From Litoreibacter sp. (GTDB lineage Bacteria; Pseudomonadota; Alphaproteobacteria; Rhodobacterales; Rhodobacteraceae): 46,704 nucleotides of DNA. The notes under the pieces were generated by a model. The model did not search any database and was not told the origin of the DNA. It saw only the letters and a program-made list of their open reading frames with translations. Numbering within the stretch: position 1 is the stretch's first letter; every line of letters starts with the position of its first letter. This document shows, one piece after another, positions 21,995-30,706 of the stretch. The position numbers and the translations under genes were made by a program. The stretch covers positions 1-46,704 of the forward strand of contig JAPORH010000052.1 in assembly GCA_026710325.1 (NCBI GenBank). The letters run 5' to 3'.

Positions 21995-23770
21995 ATGGCC
22001 GATATTGATGGCTCTGAGGGCAATGACAGTCTTTCGGGCACCGAGACTGCCGATACGATCACGGGAAACGGTGGCGATGACGCGATTTCTGCCGCGGGCG
22101 GGAATGATCTGGTCTACGGCGATTATGGCCCGGATGGCGCGCCGGGTCGCAGTGCGTCCCCCCTTTCGCTACGCGCCTCTGAAGCGCGCAATGAGACGGC
22201 GGATGGCCGCCAGGTTGATTACTATGAAGCGGCGGAGTTGGAGGATGGGACGCCCATCTTCGTGCGTGTCTCGATCCTGTCGAAGTCGAATGAGGCGCTG
22301 AGCGTCGATCTGACGGGCGGCGGCGGGCGCGAAATTCTGCTGAACGGCAATTTTAATGCAGCGATGCGCGGCGAGACCGTGGATATTCGGCTCGCCTTTT
22401 TCAATCAGGAAACGGGTGAGCCGCTTGCGTTGAACACTGTCGCCACGTTTGGTGATCTGGACCTCGTGCCCGGCGGCCAGGAGGCCGTGAGCATCGACAA
22501 AAACTTTCTCAGTTCCTTCGCGACAACCGCTGACAGCACGCTGACCATTTCTGAAGAAGCGGATGCGGTGACAGCTTCGGGCGGGGTCAATGGCGATCCG
22601 GAGGATCAGGACAATTGGTTCTCGGTACAGTTGAGCAACCAGAATTTCATCGACATCACCCTGACGTCACGGGCGGATTGGTCGGGCTACACGCTGAATG
22701 GCGATCTGATTGATGACCCGGTCATCGTGCCCACATCGCCTGGGAATGACTTCATCGATGGCGGGGCGGGCAATGATCGGCTGTTTGGGGAGGAGGGCGA
22801 CGATTTCATAGATGGCGGGACCGGCCGGGACCGGATTGATGGAGGCACGGGCGACGACACGCTTTTTGGGGGTGCCGGCAATGATCGGCTGCTTGGGCGT
22901 GAAGGCGATGACCTGCTTGTGGGCGGCGCCGGGCGCGACCGCATGTTTGGCGGGGACGGGCGCGACACGTTCGTTCAGGAAGGGGCGGCGGACAGCAACC
23001 GTGACCTGGTCGATGGCGGGTCGGGGGGCGATGATTTTGATACGCTGCTTTTGCAAGGGCTTGGACCCTTCCGGCTGGTTGATCTGCGCGATGATGCCGA
23101 TGGCAACAGCCAATCGGGACGGGTGGAGCTGCTGGGGCAGGAGGGCGAGGTCGTTGGTGGCTTTGAGTTTCGCGAGATCGAGCGCATTGTGCCTTGTTTC
23201 ACCTCGGGCACTCTGATTGCCACGCCGCAAGGCGAACGTCCCATCGATGCGCTGCGTGAAGGCGATCGGGTGATCACCCGCGACAACGGGATACAGGAGA
23301 TCCGTTGGATTGGACAGAAACGGCTGGCTGACACGCGGTCATTGCCGCATCTGCGGCCGGTTTGCATCGCGGCCGGGGCTTTGGGAAAGGGGCTGCCGGA
23401 GCGGGATATGCAGCTCTCCCCCAACCACCGGGTGTTTTTGATGGACGATCAGGTCCAGCTGCATTTTGATGAGCCGGAGGTCCTGTCAGCGGCGAAACAT
23501 CTCCTCGGACGGGAGGGGATCACGCGGGGGCGCGCGGGTGCAGTGACTTACTGGCACCTGCTTTTTGACCGGCATGAGGTGATCCTGTCAGACGGCGCAT
23601 GGACCGAGAGTTTCCAGCCGGGCGACTACACACTCAAAGGCATGGACGCCGCGCAACGCGCCGAGCTTTTCAACCTGTTTCCGCAATTGGCCAGCCGGTC
23701 AGGCATTGGCGGGTTCGAGGCGGCTCGGATGACGTTGAAGCGCTATGAAGCGGAAATGCTGCGCGGGTGA
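21995..23770 (+). CDS. RTX-repeat protein with C-terminal Hint domain, copy 2
   Basis: 591 aa paralogue of the preceding protein. It opens directly with RTX-like units (GNDSLSGTETADTITGNGGD), then a distinct beta-rich domain (about 65-245), a longer RTX block (about 248-330, GNDFIDGGAGNDRLFGEEGD), the shared linker, and a Hint_2 domain from C401 (IVPCFTSGT) with SPNHR and a closing ESFQPGDY. It lacks the first N-terminal domain of copy 1. ATG at 21995 has AGGG five bases upstream; an in-frame GTG at 21989 is possible. No signal peptide, consistent with type I secretion, whose transporter is not in this window. Confidence 0.88.
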   Translation: MADIDGSEGNDSLSGTETADTITGNGGDDAISAAGGNDLVYGDYGPDGAPGRSASPLSLRASEARNETADGRQVDYYEAAELEDGTPIFVRVSILSKSNEALSVDLTGGGGREILLNGNFNAAMRGETVDIRLAFFNQETGEPLALNTVATFGDLDLVPGGQEAVSIDKNFLSSFATTADSTLTISEEADAVTASGGVNGDPEDQDNWFSVQLSNQNFIDITLTSRADWSGYTLNGDLIDDPVIVPTSPGNDFIDGGAGNDRLFGEEGDDFIDGGTGRDRIDGGTGDDTLFGGAGNDRLLGREGDDLLVGGAGRDRMFGGDGRDTFVQEGAADSNRDLVDGGSGGDDFDTLLLQGLGPFRLVDLRDDADGNSQSGRVELLGQEGEVVGGFEFREIERIVPCFTSGTLIATPQGERPIDALREGDRVITRDNGIQEIRWIGQKRLADTRSLPHLRPVCIAAGALGKGLPERDMQLSPNHRVFLMDDQVQLHFDEPEVLSAAKHLLGREGITRGRAGAVTYWHLLFDRHEVILSDGAWTESFQPGDYTLKGMDAAQRAELFNLFPQLASRSGIGGFEAARMTLKRYEAEMLRG

Positions 23771-23787
23771 ACCAGCGTTGCGGTTTC

Positions 23788-23808
23788 GAGTATTTTTGAT
23801 CAAATGGA
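23788..23808. repeat. Second copy of the GAGTATTTT intergenic motif
   Basis: Begins GAGTATTTTTGATCAAATGG, 17 bases after the second Hint gene; 19 of 21 positions equal the element at 6531 after hisI. Its core TTTTTGATCAAATG also occurs exactly at 77-90 in the ctrA promoter. I recall similar sequences after many genes in Rhodobacteraceae, but cannot verify that here. Confidence 0.5.
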
Positions 23809-23824
23809 TATGCAATGGCGCGCC

Positions 23825-24427
23825 TTACACGTGCCGCCCGCGCCAGGCTGCCCAGGCCTCAGGTGTGTCGAGATCGAGAATTGCGTTGTCGCCCGGTATT
23901 TCGATCAACTGCACTTCTTCTTGATGACGTTTCAAAACGCTGCGCGCCCCTGTGTCACCTGACAGATCTTTGAGTTCGATGACATGTTTTTGCGGGAAAA
24001 GTACCGGATGGCCGGGCTGGCCGTCTGGAGTGGCGCCGCGCAAAATGGCTTCGGGTATTCTCCCATGCGCCGTCAGGAAGGTTTGGATGTCCGAGGCCGT
24101 TAAGCCAGGCATGTCTGCGGGCAGGATCAGAGCCGCCGTGCAATCGGTGCGTATGGCTTTCGCACCCTCGGCGATTGAAGACCCCATCCCGTCATCAGGC
24201 GCACGCGCATCGAGCAGTGTGAGATCGTTGTGTTGATTAATCGCCGCGCGGCGGGCAGGGCGGTCGTCGCGCAACACGACGATGATCTCTGCTAATCCGG
24301 CTTCCTTCAAACATGTGATGCGGTCCGCAATCAATGGCTGACCGCGCACCTCCTCCATCAGCTTGTCGCGCCCCTTCATCCGAGAGGAGCTGCCCGCTGC
24401 CAGCAGGAGGGCCGCGACTGAGCTCAA
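23825..24427 (-). CDS. MobA-like nucleotidyltransferase (molybdopterin cytidylyltransferase type)
   Basis: 200 aa. Glycosyltransferase-A-like fold with the nucleotide loop LLLAAGSSSRMKGRDKL, then ILPADMPGL (metal-binding Asp) and GQPGHPVLFP, the signature of MocA-like proteins that add CMP (or GMP) to the molybdenum cofactor. The start appears to be TTG at 24427, sharing TTGA with the SMR gene stop; no ATG lies before the nucleotide loop, so TTG is the best choice. No molybdoenzyme genes lie in the window. Confidence 0.85.
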   Translation of the reverse strand: MSSVAALLLAAGSSSRMKGRDKLMEEVRGQPLIADRITCLKEAGLAEIIVVLRDDRPARRAAINQHNDLTLLDARAPDDGMGSSIAEGAKAIRTDCTAALILPADMPGLTASDIQTFLTAHGRIPEAILRGATPDGQPGHPVLFPQKHVIELKDLSGDTGARSVLKRHQEEVQLIEIPGDNAILDLDTPEAWAAWRGRHV

Positions 24428-24759
24428 TGCAAACTCGTTTTTGAGAATACGTTGATCAACACGATACCCGCGATGATCAGCCCGAGACCAATCACGGCGG
24501 GCAGATCAAGCGTTTGACCGAAGTAGAAATAGCCGATCAGTGCGATGAGGATGATCCCAAAGCCCGACCAAAGCGCATACATCAGCCCGACAGGCATGTA
24601 TTTGAGCGTCAGCGCCAGCAGGTAAAAAGAGATCGCATAGGCGACAACAACAAGGACCGAGGGCCAAAGCCGTGTGAATTGCTGGCTGGCTTGCAATGCT
24701 GTCGTACCGATCGTTTCCGCTATGACAGCTGCGATGAGGTAGATGAAATGCTTGGGCAT
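24424..24759 (-). CDS. Small multidrug resistance (SMR) family transporter
   Basis: 111 aa, four membrane helices. The conserved membrane-embedded glutamate is E15 (IAETIGTTAL), and the PVGLMYALWSGFGIILI loop matches SugE/EmrE-like proteins. It acts as a proton-coupled exporter of small cations or guanidinium. Substrate cannot be set from sequence alone. Followed by the MobA-like gene with overlapping start. Confidence 0.92.
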   Translation of the reverse strand: MPKHFIYLIAAVIAETIGTTALQASQQFTRLWPSVLVVVAYAISFYLLALTLKYMPVGLMYALWSGFGIILIALIGYFYFGQTLDLPAVIGLGLIIAGIVLINVFSKTSLH

Positions 24760-24850
24760 AGGAGCGTCCGTGTTTTAGACACTCTCAACCCCGGCTCTAG
24801 AAATTGGAAGACCAATTTCGACGATTTTGAAACAGCGAGTGTGAGTAAAT

Positions 24851-25465
24851 TTACCGCCCGATATAGCGGTCCTTGCGGTGGTTCACGCCGACGATGACAT
24901 TGACCACAAACGCCCCGAGCAGGGAAAGGGCCGCGATTTTCCAATCGAGCAGGGCGAAGGCAACAGCGAAAAGTGCGGCGTCGAAGCCCAGTTGCACCCA
25001 GCCAGCCTGAATGCCCACACGTTCTTGCAGGAAGAGTGCTAGGACGCCAACGCCGCCCAAGCTCGCACCGTGGCGGAAGAGAACAATCAGGCCAATGCCG
25101 ATCATAGCCCCTGCGAGGAGTGCGCCGAAGATGATGTTCAGTTCTGCAATGACAAAGACGTTCGGGAATAGTTCCGACATTGCCGATACCATACCAACCG
25201 CGATGAAGCTTTTGAGTGTGAATCGCAGACCCATTTGGATCAGGCCAAGCACATAGAAGGGTAGGTTCAATAAGAAGAACCATAGGCCAAAAGTGAGCTC
25301 AGTCTGGTAAGCTAGTAGCACGCCGAGCCCTGCGGTCTGCCCGGTGATCAACTCGACATGGGTTAGAAACTGTACGCCGACTGCACAAAGCGCGGTGCCC
25401 AGCAGGAAGGCCAATGCGTCCTCCCACAGGGCGTGTTCAGTCGGGGTGTGCGGTTCGTTGGACAT
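24851..25465 (-). CDS. YitT family integral membrane protein
   Basis: 204 aa with five to six hydrophobic segments. Family features: THVELITGQTAGLGVLLAY near the N-terminus and LFRHGASLGGVGVLALFLQ in the middle. It lacks the C-terminal cytoplasmic DUF2179 domain of longer YitT proteins. Function unknown, probably transport. It starts 58 bases after icd, but a terminator lies between them. Confidence 0.85.
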   Translation of the reverse strand: MSNEPHTPTEHALWEDALAFLLGTALCAVGVQFLTHVELITGQTAGLGVLLAYQTELTFGLWFFLLNLPFYVLGLIQMGLRFTLKSFIAVGMVSAMSELFPNVFVIAELNIIFGALLAGAMIGIGLIVLFRHGASLGGVGVLALFLQERVGIQAGWVQLGFDAALFAVAFALLDWKIAALSLLGAFVVNVIVGVNHRKDRYIGR

Positions 25466-25475
25466 AGCTCACATG

Positions 25476-25501
25476 AAAAAGGCCGAGGCGTTGCCCCGGC
25501 C
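25476..25501 (-). terminator. Rho-independent terminator after icd
   Basis: Reading leftward: GGCCGGGG, loop CAACG, CCTCGGCC (8 bp, one G-T pair) then TTTTT. It lies between the icd stop and the YitT ATG, so it ends the icd transcript. Confidence 0.85.
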
Positions 25502-25523
25502 CATATCAGCGATTTCTTTGAAA

Positions 25524-26732
25524 TCACATGGCTTTGTTGAGGTTCTCGTCGATCTTCTCGAGAAAGCCCTCGGTGGTGAGCCAGCTTTGATCCGGGCCGA
25601 CGAGAAGTGCAAGGTCCTTAGTCATGAACCCGCTTTCCACCGTGTCGACCACGACTTTTTCCAGCGTGTCGGCAAAGGACATGAGCCGTTCGTTTCTGTC
25701 GAGTTTGGCTCGGTGCTTCAATCCGCCGGTCCAGGCGTAGATGGAGGCGATGGAGTTTGTCGATGTCGCCTCGCCGCGTTGGTGCTGGCGGTAGTGGCGG
25801 GTGACGGTGCCATGTGCCGCCTCCGACTCGACGATTTTGCCGTCGGGCGTCATCAGCTGCGATGCCATAAGCCCGAGCGAGCCAAACCCTTGTGCGACCG
25901 TGTCGGACTGCACGTCGCCATCGTAGTTCTTACAGGCCCAGACGAAGCCGCCGGACCATTTCATAGCTGAGGCCACCATGTCGTCGATCAGGCGGTGTTG
26001 ATACTCGATCCCGGCCTCTTCGAACTTGTCTTTGAACTCTTCGTCAAAGACCTTTTGGAACAAGATCATGAATTGGCCGTCATACTGCTTTAGGATCGTA
26101 TTTTTGGTCGACAGATAGACCGGCCAGCCAAGGTTGAGCCCGTAATTGAACGTGGCGCGCGCGAAATCGATGATCGAGTCGTCGAGATTGTACATCCCCA
26201 TATATACGCCGGAGGAGGGGGCCTTGTAGACCTCGTGCTCGATCACCTCCCCATCATCACCCACGAACTTCATGGTGAGCGTACCGGGTCCAGGAAATCT
26301 CATGTCGGTGGCTTTGTATTGGTCGCCGAAGGCATGACGCCCGATGACAATGGGCTGGGTCCATCCGGGGACGAGGCGGGGTACGTTTTTGCAGATGATG
26401 GGCTGGCGGAAGACGACGCCGCCAAGGATGTTGCGGATGGTCCCGTTGGGGGAGCGCCACATCTCTTTCAGTCCGAATTCTTCGACACGGCCCTCATCAG
26501 CGGTGATGGTTGCGCATTTGACGGCGACGCCGACCTCTTTGGTCTTTTCGGCCGCGTCGATGGTGATTTGGTCGTTGGTCTCGTCGCGGGATTGGATTGA
26601 AAGGTCGTAGTACAGCAGGTCAATGTCGAGATAAGGCAGGATCAGCTTATCTTTGATGAACTGCCACATGATGCGGGTCATCTCATCGCCATCCATCTCG
26701 ACGATGGGGTTTTCTACCTTGATCTTTGACAT
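25524..26732 (-). CDS. icd: NADP-dependent isocitrate dehydrogenase
   Basis: TCA-cycle enzyme: isocitrate to 2-oxoglutarate, CO2 and NADPH. The 402 aa sequence is the eukaryotic-like dimeric type common in alphaproteobacteria, not the E. coli type. It starts [21 protein letters not shown]. Substrate region [14 protein letters not shown] is present, the metal-binding region is [21 protein letters not shown], and the coenzyme region is [14 protein letters not shown]. It has its own terminator and is likely transcribed alone. Confidence 0.97.
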   Translation of the reverse strand: MSKIKVENPIVEMDGDEMTRIMWQFIKDKLILPYLDIDLLYYDLSIQSRDETNDQITIDAAEKTKEVGVAVKCATITADEGRVEEFGLKEMWRSPNGTIRNILGGVVFRQPIICKNVPRLVPGWTQPIVIGRHAFGDQYKATDMRFPGPGTLTMKFVGDDGEVIEHEVYKAPSSGVYMGMYNLDDSIIDFARATFNYGLNLGWPVYLSTKNTILKQYDGQFMILFQKVFDEEFKDKFEEAGIEYQHRLIDDMVASAMKWSGGFVWACKNYDGDVQSDTVAQGFGSLGLMASQLMTPDGKIVESEAAHGTVTRHYRQHQRGEATSTNSIASIYAWTGGLKHRAKLDRNERLMSFADTLEKVVVDTVESGFMTKDLALLVGPDQSWLTTEGFLEKIDENLNKAM

Positions 26733-26833
26733 GGGGTCCTCCGGCTACGGTGTGGATTCTCCTCGCGTCATAGACCACAGGACTCGCTGAGGGAAGGCGG
26801 CATGCAAAGGTATGCGGAGAGAACTGCGGAGAA

Positions 26834-27328
26834 TTAAGCTAAAGCGCGGTAGGACCGGTTGCCATAAAGGAGCGGCGCGCCTTCGGCGTAGCGCAGCGCG
26901 CGGACTTGACCGATCATGACGTGATGTGTGCCGATCCGCTCATGGCTTTTGAGCGTGCAGTCGAAGCTGGCGAGCGCGGAGGCCAAAGCCGGGGCGCCGG
27001 TGCTCAGTGCCTCAAACTGGCCTGCTGAGAATTTGTCTTCCCCGGGCGGCGTGCTGCGGGAGGCGAAGACATTTGCAATCTCCTGCTGCGCCTGGCCAAG
27101 CACATTAACGCAGAAGCAGTCATTTTCGAGGATTTTGGCGGTGGCTGATGCCTCGTGATGCAAGCAAACGAGCAGGGTGGGCGCATCGCCATCGGCTGAC
27201 ACGCTGGACATGGCCGAGACGGTCGCGCCGGCGCGGCCTGCCTCACCATCTGTCGTTACAATAGTAACTGTGGAGACGAGCGTACTCATCGCGTCGATAA
27301 AGTCGGTTTTCAGTTGCGTCTCAGGCAT
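26834..27328 (-). CDS. Flavin reductase family protein
   Basis: 164 aa of the FMN-binding split-barrel flavin reductase family. TVTIVTTDGEAGRAGATVSAMSSVS near the N-terminus binds FMN, followed by PTLLVCLHHEASATAKI and CVNVLG; GTHHVMIGQV closes the domain. It reduces FMN/FAD with NAD(P)H, often for a two-component monooxygenase, but no oxygenase gene is nearby. AAGGAGG directly upstream of 27328 fixes the start; the longer upstream frame is not needed. It diverges from the transaminase gene. Confidence 0.9.
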   Translation of the reverse strand: MPETQLKTDFIDAMSTLVSTVTIVTTDGEAGRAGATVSAMSSVSADGDAPTLLVCLHHEASATAKILENDCFCVNVLGQAQQEIANVFASRSTPPGEDKFSAGQFEALSTGAPALASALASFDCTLKSHERIGTHHVMIGQVRALRYAEGAPLLYGNRSYRALA

Positions 27329-27402
27329 GGGCCCTCCTTGCCCGTGAGCTAGCCCGAGCGCAAGGCTTGCCAAGCGGTTTCGGCTGCCACATGGTGCGCA
27401 AC

Positions 27403-28782
27403 ATGACACAAGCCATCAATGACCTTGCAGCGCTAGATCAAGCGCATAGCCTACATCCCTGGACCCATTTCGACAGCTTCCAGGCTGAAGCGCCTTTGGT
27501 TATTGAGCGCGGGGAAGGGTGCCTGCTTTGGGATCGGGACGGACGCGAATATTTAGACGCGGTTGGCGGGCTGTGGTGTACCAATATCGGGCTGGGCCGA
27601 AAAGAAATGGCTGAGGCCATTGCCGTGCAAGCTGAGAAGCTCGCTTTTTCGAACAGTTTTGTGGACATGACCCACGGACCCGCTGCGCTTTTGGCCGCTA
27701 AACTGGCCGAGATCGCGCCCGGGGATTTGAACCGCGTGCACTTTACCACGGGAGGCTCGACTGCCATTGATAGCGCTTACCGCATGGCAGTTTACTACCA
27801 TCGCTGCCGTGGCGATCTGGAGCGCACACATGTGATTGCGCGCGATGACAGCTACCATGGGTCCACCTTCGCCAGTATTTCGATCGGCAAGCGTTCTGGC
27901 GACAAGGTTCCGGAGTTTCATTACAAATCTGAAGGTATCCACCACCTTTCCACGCCAAACACGTATCGTGCGCCAGATGGAATGAACGAAGACGCGTTTC
28001 GCGATCATCTCGTGTCTGAGTTTGAAGCTAAGATCAAAGAGGTTGGTGCCGAACGTATTGCAGCTTTTTTTGCCGAGCCCATTCAAGCCTCTGGTGGCGT
28101 GATTATGCCGCCAGAGGGGTATCTGGCCGCAATGGCGCGGGTTTGCCGGAACCATGGCATTTTGTTCATTGCCGACGAGGTCGTGACAGGCTTCGGGCGG
28201 TTGGGCGAGTGGTTTGCGGCCAAGGATGTGTTTGGAGCGCAGCCTGACATAATCTGCTGCGCTAAGGGGTTGAGCTCTGGCTATCAACCGATTGGCGCCG
28301 TTATCTTTTCTGATAAAATATATGAAGCAATGCAGGGTGACCGCTGGTATGCATCGGGGTTCACTTACTCGGGCCATCCGGTCGCCTGCGCCGCGGCTTT
28401 AAAAAACATAGAGATCATCGAACGCGAAGACCTATTGGCGCATAGCGCGTGCGTCGGCGTTTACTTCCAGGGACGGTTACGAGAGCTTAGCGATTTGCCA
28501 TTCGTAGGTTCGGTGCGCGGCAAAGGCCTGATAGCTTGCGTGGAGAATGTTGCTGACAAAGCGACGAAAGCCCTGTTGCCCGACGAGGTCGATGTTGGAA
28601 AACGTGTATCGAACGCGGCAGAAAAGCGAGGCTTGATGGTGCGCCCGATTGGGCATCTCAACGTTATGTCACCGCCATTGGTGATTTCTGAGGCGCAGGT
28701 GGATTTCGTGGTGGAGACGCTTGGAGCTGCCATTTCTGAAGTGGCAGATGAACTCACTCGTGATGGTGTAAAAGGGGGCTGA
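27403..28782 (+). CDS. Class III PLP-dependent aminotransferase (putrescine/omega-amino type)
   Basis: About 459 aa from the ATG at 27403 (ATG 27391 is also possible; neither has a strong ribosome site). PLP signatures: TGGSTAIDSAYRMA, SYHGST, FADEV-type reading FIADEVVTGFGRLG, and the Schiff-base lysine in CCAKGLSSGYQPIGA. Omega-transaminases of this group act on putrescine, GABA, beta-alanine or taurine. The agmatinase gene two bases downstream makes putrescine (from agmatine) a plausible substrate; this is inference from the operon. Confidence 0.88.
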   Translation: MTQAINDLAALDQAHSLHPWTHFDSFQAEAPLVIERGEGCLLWDRDGREYLDAVGGLWCTNIGLGRKEMAEAIAVQAEKLAFSNSFVDMTHGPAALLAAKLAEIAPGDLNRVHFTTGGSTAIDSAYRMAVYYHRCRGDLERTHVIARDDSYHGSTFASISIGKRSGDKVPEFHYKSEGIHHLSTPNTYRAPDGMNEDAFRDHLVSEFEAKIKEVGAERIAAFFAEPIQASGGVIMPPEGYLAAMARVCRNHGILFIADEVVTGFGRLGEWFAAKDVFGAQPDIICCAKGLSSGYQPIGAVIFSDKIYEAMQGDRWYASGFTYSGHPVACAAALKNIEIIEREDLLAHSACVGVYFQGRLRELSDLPFVGSVRGKGLIACVENVADKATKALLPDEVDVGKRVSNAAEKRGLMVRPIGHLNVMSPPLVISEAQVDFVVETLGAAISEVADELTRDGVKGG

Positions 28783-28783
28783 C

Positions 28784-29743
28784 ATGGCTTTGTCAGATGC
28801 GAAATCGAATGTGGACGACGCGGTCACGCGCGAAGGCAATCGGGGCATGTCTTTTGAGAACGCTTTTGGCGGGGTCACTTCTTTCCTGCGTCGAACCTAT
28901 ACGAAGGACCTGACCGGAGTTGATTTGGCGGTAACAGGTGTACCGTTTGACCAAGCGGTCACCCACAGGCCCGGGACCCGGTTTGGACCACGCGCCATTC
29001 GGGAGGCTTCATCGCTGCAGGCGATGGACCCACCTTACGGGTGGGACATCAACCCGATGGAGGAATATAACGTTATCGACTATGGCGATTTAGCGTTTGA
29101 TTACGCGGATATACCGAGCTTTCCTCAAGCTCTGACGGATCACATCTCGACGATCCTGAATGCAGGCGCCGGATCACTGGTCTTTGGCGGCGATCACTAT
29201 ATCAGCTTCCCGATCCTGCGTGCCTATGTCGCAAAGTTTGGGCCTCTGAGCTTGCTACAGTTCGATGCCCATTCAGATACCTGGCCTGATGATGATATGG
29301 CGCGCGTCGACCATGGCACGATGTTTTATAAAGCGGTAAAAGAAGGGTTGATCGACCCAGCACGCTCCGTCCAAGTCGGCATCCGCGCCGTGTGCGAAGA
29401 CTACATGGGTGTAAGTGTCATCGACGCACCCGAAGTGCATGAGATTGGGCCGGTTAAGGTGGTCGAGAAGATAAAATCAATCATCGGCGATCATCAGACT
29501 TATCTGACTTTCGACATTGATTGCCTCGATCCTGCGTTTGCCCCCGGAACTGGGACGCCCGTCTCGGGCGGTCTCAGCTCGGCGCAAGCCTTCGCGATCC
29601 TGCGCGGGCTGAAAGGATTGAACATGGTCGGCGGCGACGTGGTCGAAGTCTCCCCCCCATATGACACAACTGGGGCGACCGCGATTGCGGGCGCGCATGT
29701 TGCCAATGAGCTCATGTGCCTTTACTGCGCCAACCTGTCATAA
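28784..29743 (+). CDS. speB: Agmatinase-family ureohydrolase
   Basis: 319 aa. Manganese-binding motifs are all present: GGDHYIS, DAHSDTW and DIDCLDPAFAPGTGTP. It is expected to split agmatine to putrescine and urea. The related guanidinobutyrase and guanidinopropionase cannot be excluded, since these share the motifs. It forms an operon with the aminotransferase: ureohydrolysis followed by transamination is a coherent route for using guanidino/diamine compounds as nitrogen source. Confidence 0.87.
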   Translation: MALSDAKSNVDDAVTREGNRGMSFENAFGGVTSFLRRTYTKDLTGVDLAVTGVPFDQAVTHRPGTRFGPRAIREASSLQAMDPPYGWDINPMEEYNVIDYGDLAFDYADIPSFPQALTDHISTILNAGAGSLVFGGDHYISFPILRAYVAKFGPLSLLQFDAHSDTWPDDDMARVDHGTMFYKAVKEGLIDPARSVQVGIRAVCEDYMGVSVIDAPEVHEIGPVKVVEKIKSIIGDHQTYLTFDIDCLDPAFAPGTGTPVSGGLSSAQAFAILRGLKGLNMVGGDVVEVSPPYDTTGATAIAGAHVANELMCLYCANLS

Positions 29744-29797
29744 ATTCGAAACCCAATTGTCATATCCAAAGCCGGTATGAAACGCAGGGCTTAAGCC

Positions 29798-30478
29798 ATG
29801 AGCAAAGCAGCGACGCGCGAAATCAGTTACGCACATTCAGCCAAGACGCGCGCAGGCCGCGCCGTAATCCGGACGATGGAAAACTCTACGGGCCGCATCA
29901 AACTGATCCGTCAAGCAAAGGGCTATGAGCGGGAGGTCGCGGCTGGCGCGGATTTTTGGAACGTTATGACCCAGCGGTATGGGCTGTCTCTCGATATTGT
30001 CGGCGGTAGCCTCGACAATATTCCCAAGGAAGGGCCACTGCTGACCATCGCCAACCATCCTTATGGCATTCTGGACGGGCTCATGATGGGACATATTCTC
30101 AGCCAGACGCGCGGCGATTTTCGCATTTTGGCGCATAGGGTGTTCCGTAAGGCCGAGGATATTAACCGCGTTATCCTGCCTGTCAGCTTTGACGAGACGA
30201 AGGAGGCCGTCGCCCAAAACCTTGCGACCCGCAAAGCAGCGCTTAATTACATGAAAGAGGGCGGTGCGATCGGTATTTTCCCAGGCGGGACCGTGTCGAC
30301 ATCTGCAAAGCTTTTCGGCGCTCCGCTTGATCCCGGATGGCGGAGTTTTACGGCCAAGCTGGTCTCCAAATCCGATGCGGCAGTTGTGCCAATTTACTTT
30401 GACGGGGCCAATTCCCGCCTGTTCCAAATTGCAAGCCATGCGCATGCGACGTTGCGGATGGGGCTGTTGATCAATTAA
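29798..30478 (+). CDS. Lysophospholipid acyltransferase-like protein, truncated by an in-frame stop
   Basis: 226 aa of a PlsC/OlsA-like acyltransferase. The acceptor motif NHPYGILDG and the phosphate-binding FPGGTVST are intact. The frame ends with TAA at 30476-30478 right after LLIN, although reading continues meaningfully for 75 codons to 30703. GAA to TAA would be a single-base change. The catalytic core is kept, the last quarter lost. The shortened product might still work, or the gene may be decaying. It precedes murI and once overlapped it. Confidence 0.8.
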   Translation: MSKAATREISYAHSAKTRAGRAVIRTMENSTGRIKLIRQAKGYEREVAAGADFWNVMTQRYGLSLDIVGGSLDNIPKEGPLLTIANHPYGILDGLMMGHILSQTRGDFRILAHRVFRKAEDINRVILPVSFDETKEAVAQNLATRKAALNYMKEGGAIGIFPGGTVSTSAKLFGAPLDPGWRSFTAKLVSKSDAAVVPIYFDGANSRLFQIASHAHATLRMGLLIN

Positions 30479-30706
30479 TTCAAGCGAAAGGCCGGAAAGC
30501 CAGTTCGTATTGTCATTGGAGACCCAATTTCGCGGTCCGAGCTTCAAAAATACCAGCGCGACCCAAAAGGAATGATGGATTTCCTGCGACAGTCCACCTA
30601 TGACCTGTCCCCAACTCCGATTGCGCCGGCCAACCAGCCGGTGCCGCACGGGTTCGAATTTGAGGATAAGCATAAAAGGGCTGCACATGGCGGTCGGCAT
30701 CTTTGA
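30479..30706 (+). pseudogene. Stranded 3' part of the acyltransferase gene
   Basis: Continues the acyltransferase frame after the TAA: FKRKAGKPVRIVIGDPISR then [19 protein letters not shown], ending at TGA 30704-30706. The composition is protein-like (a GDPI strand typical of these enzymes, followed by a helix) and no further stop interrupts it. It overlaps the murI start by 20 bases, an arrangement that looks ancestral. Confidence 0.75.

Noticed and set aside
20100-23000. Repetitive GGxGxD-coding DNA as a DNA-level repeat array
   Set aside because: The repetition is explained by protein-level RTX units in the two Hint proteins; no CRISPR-like spacing or exact direct repeats.
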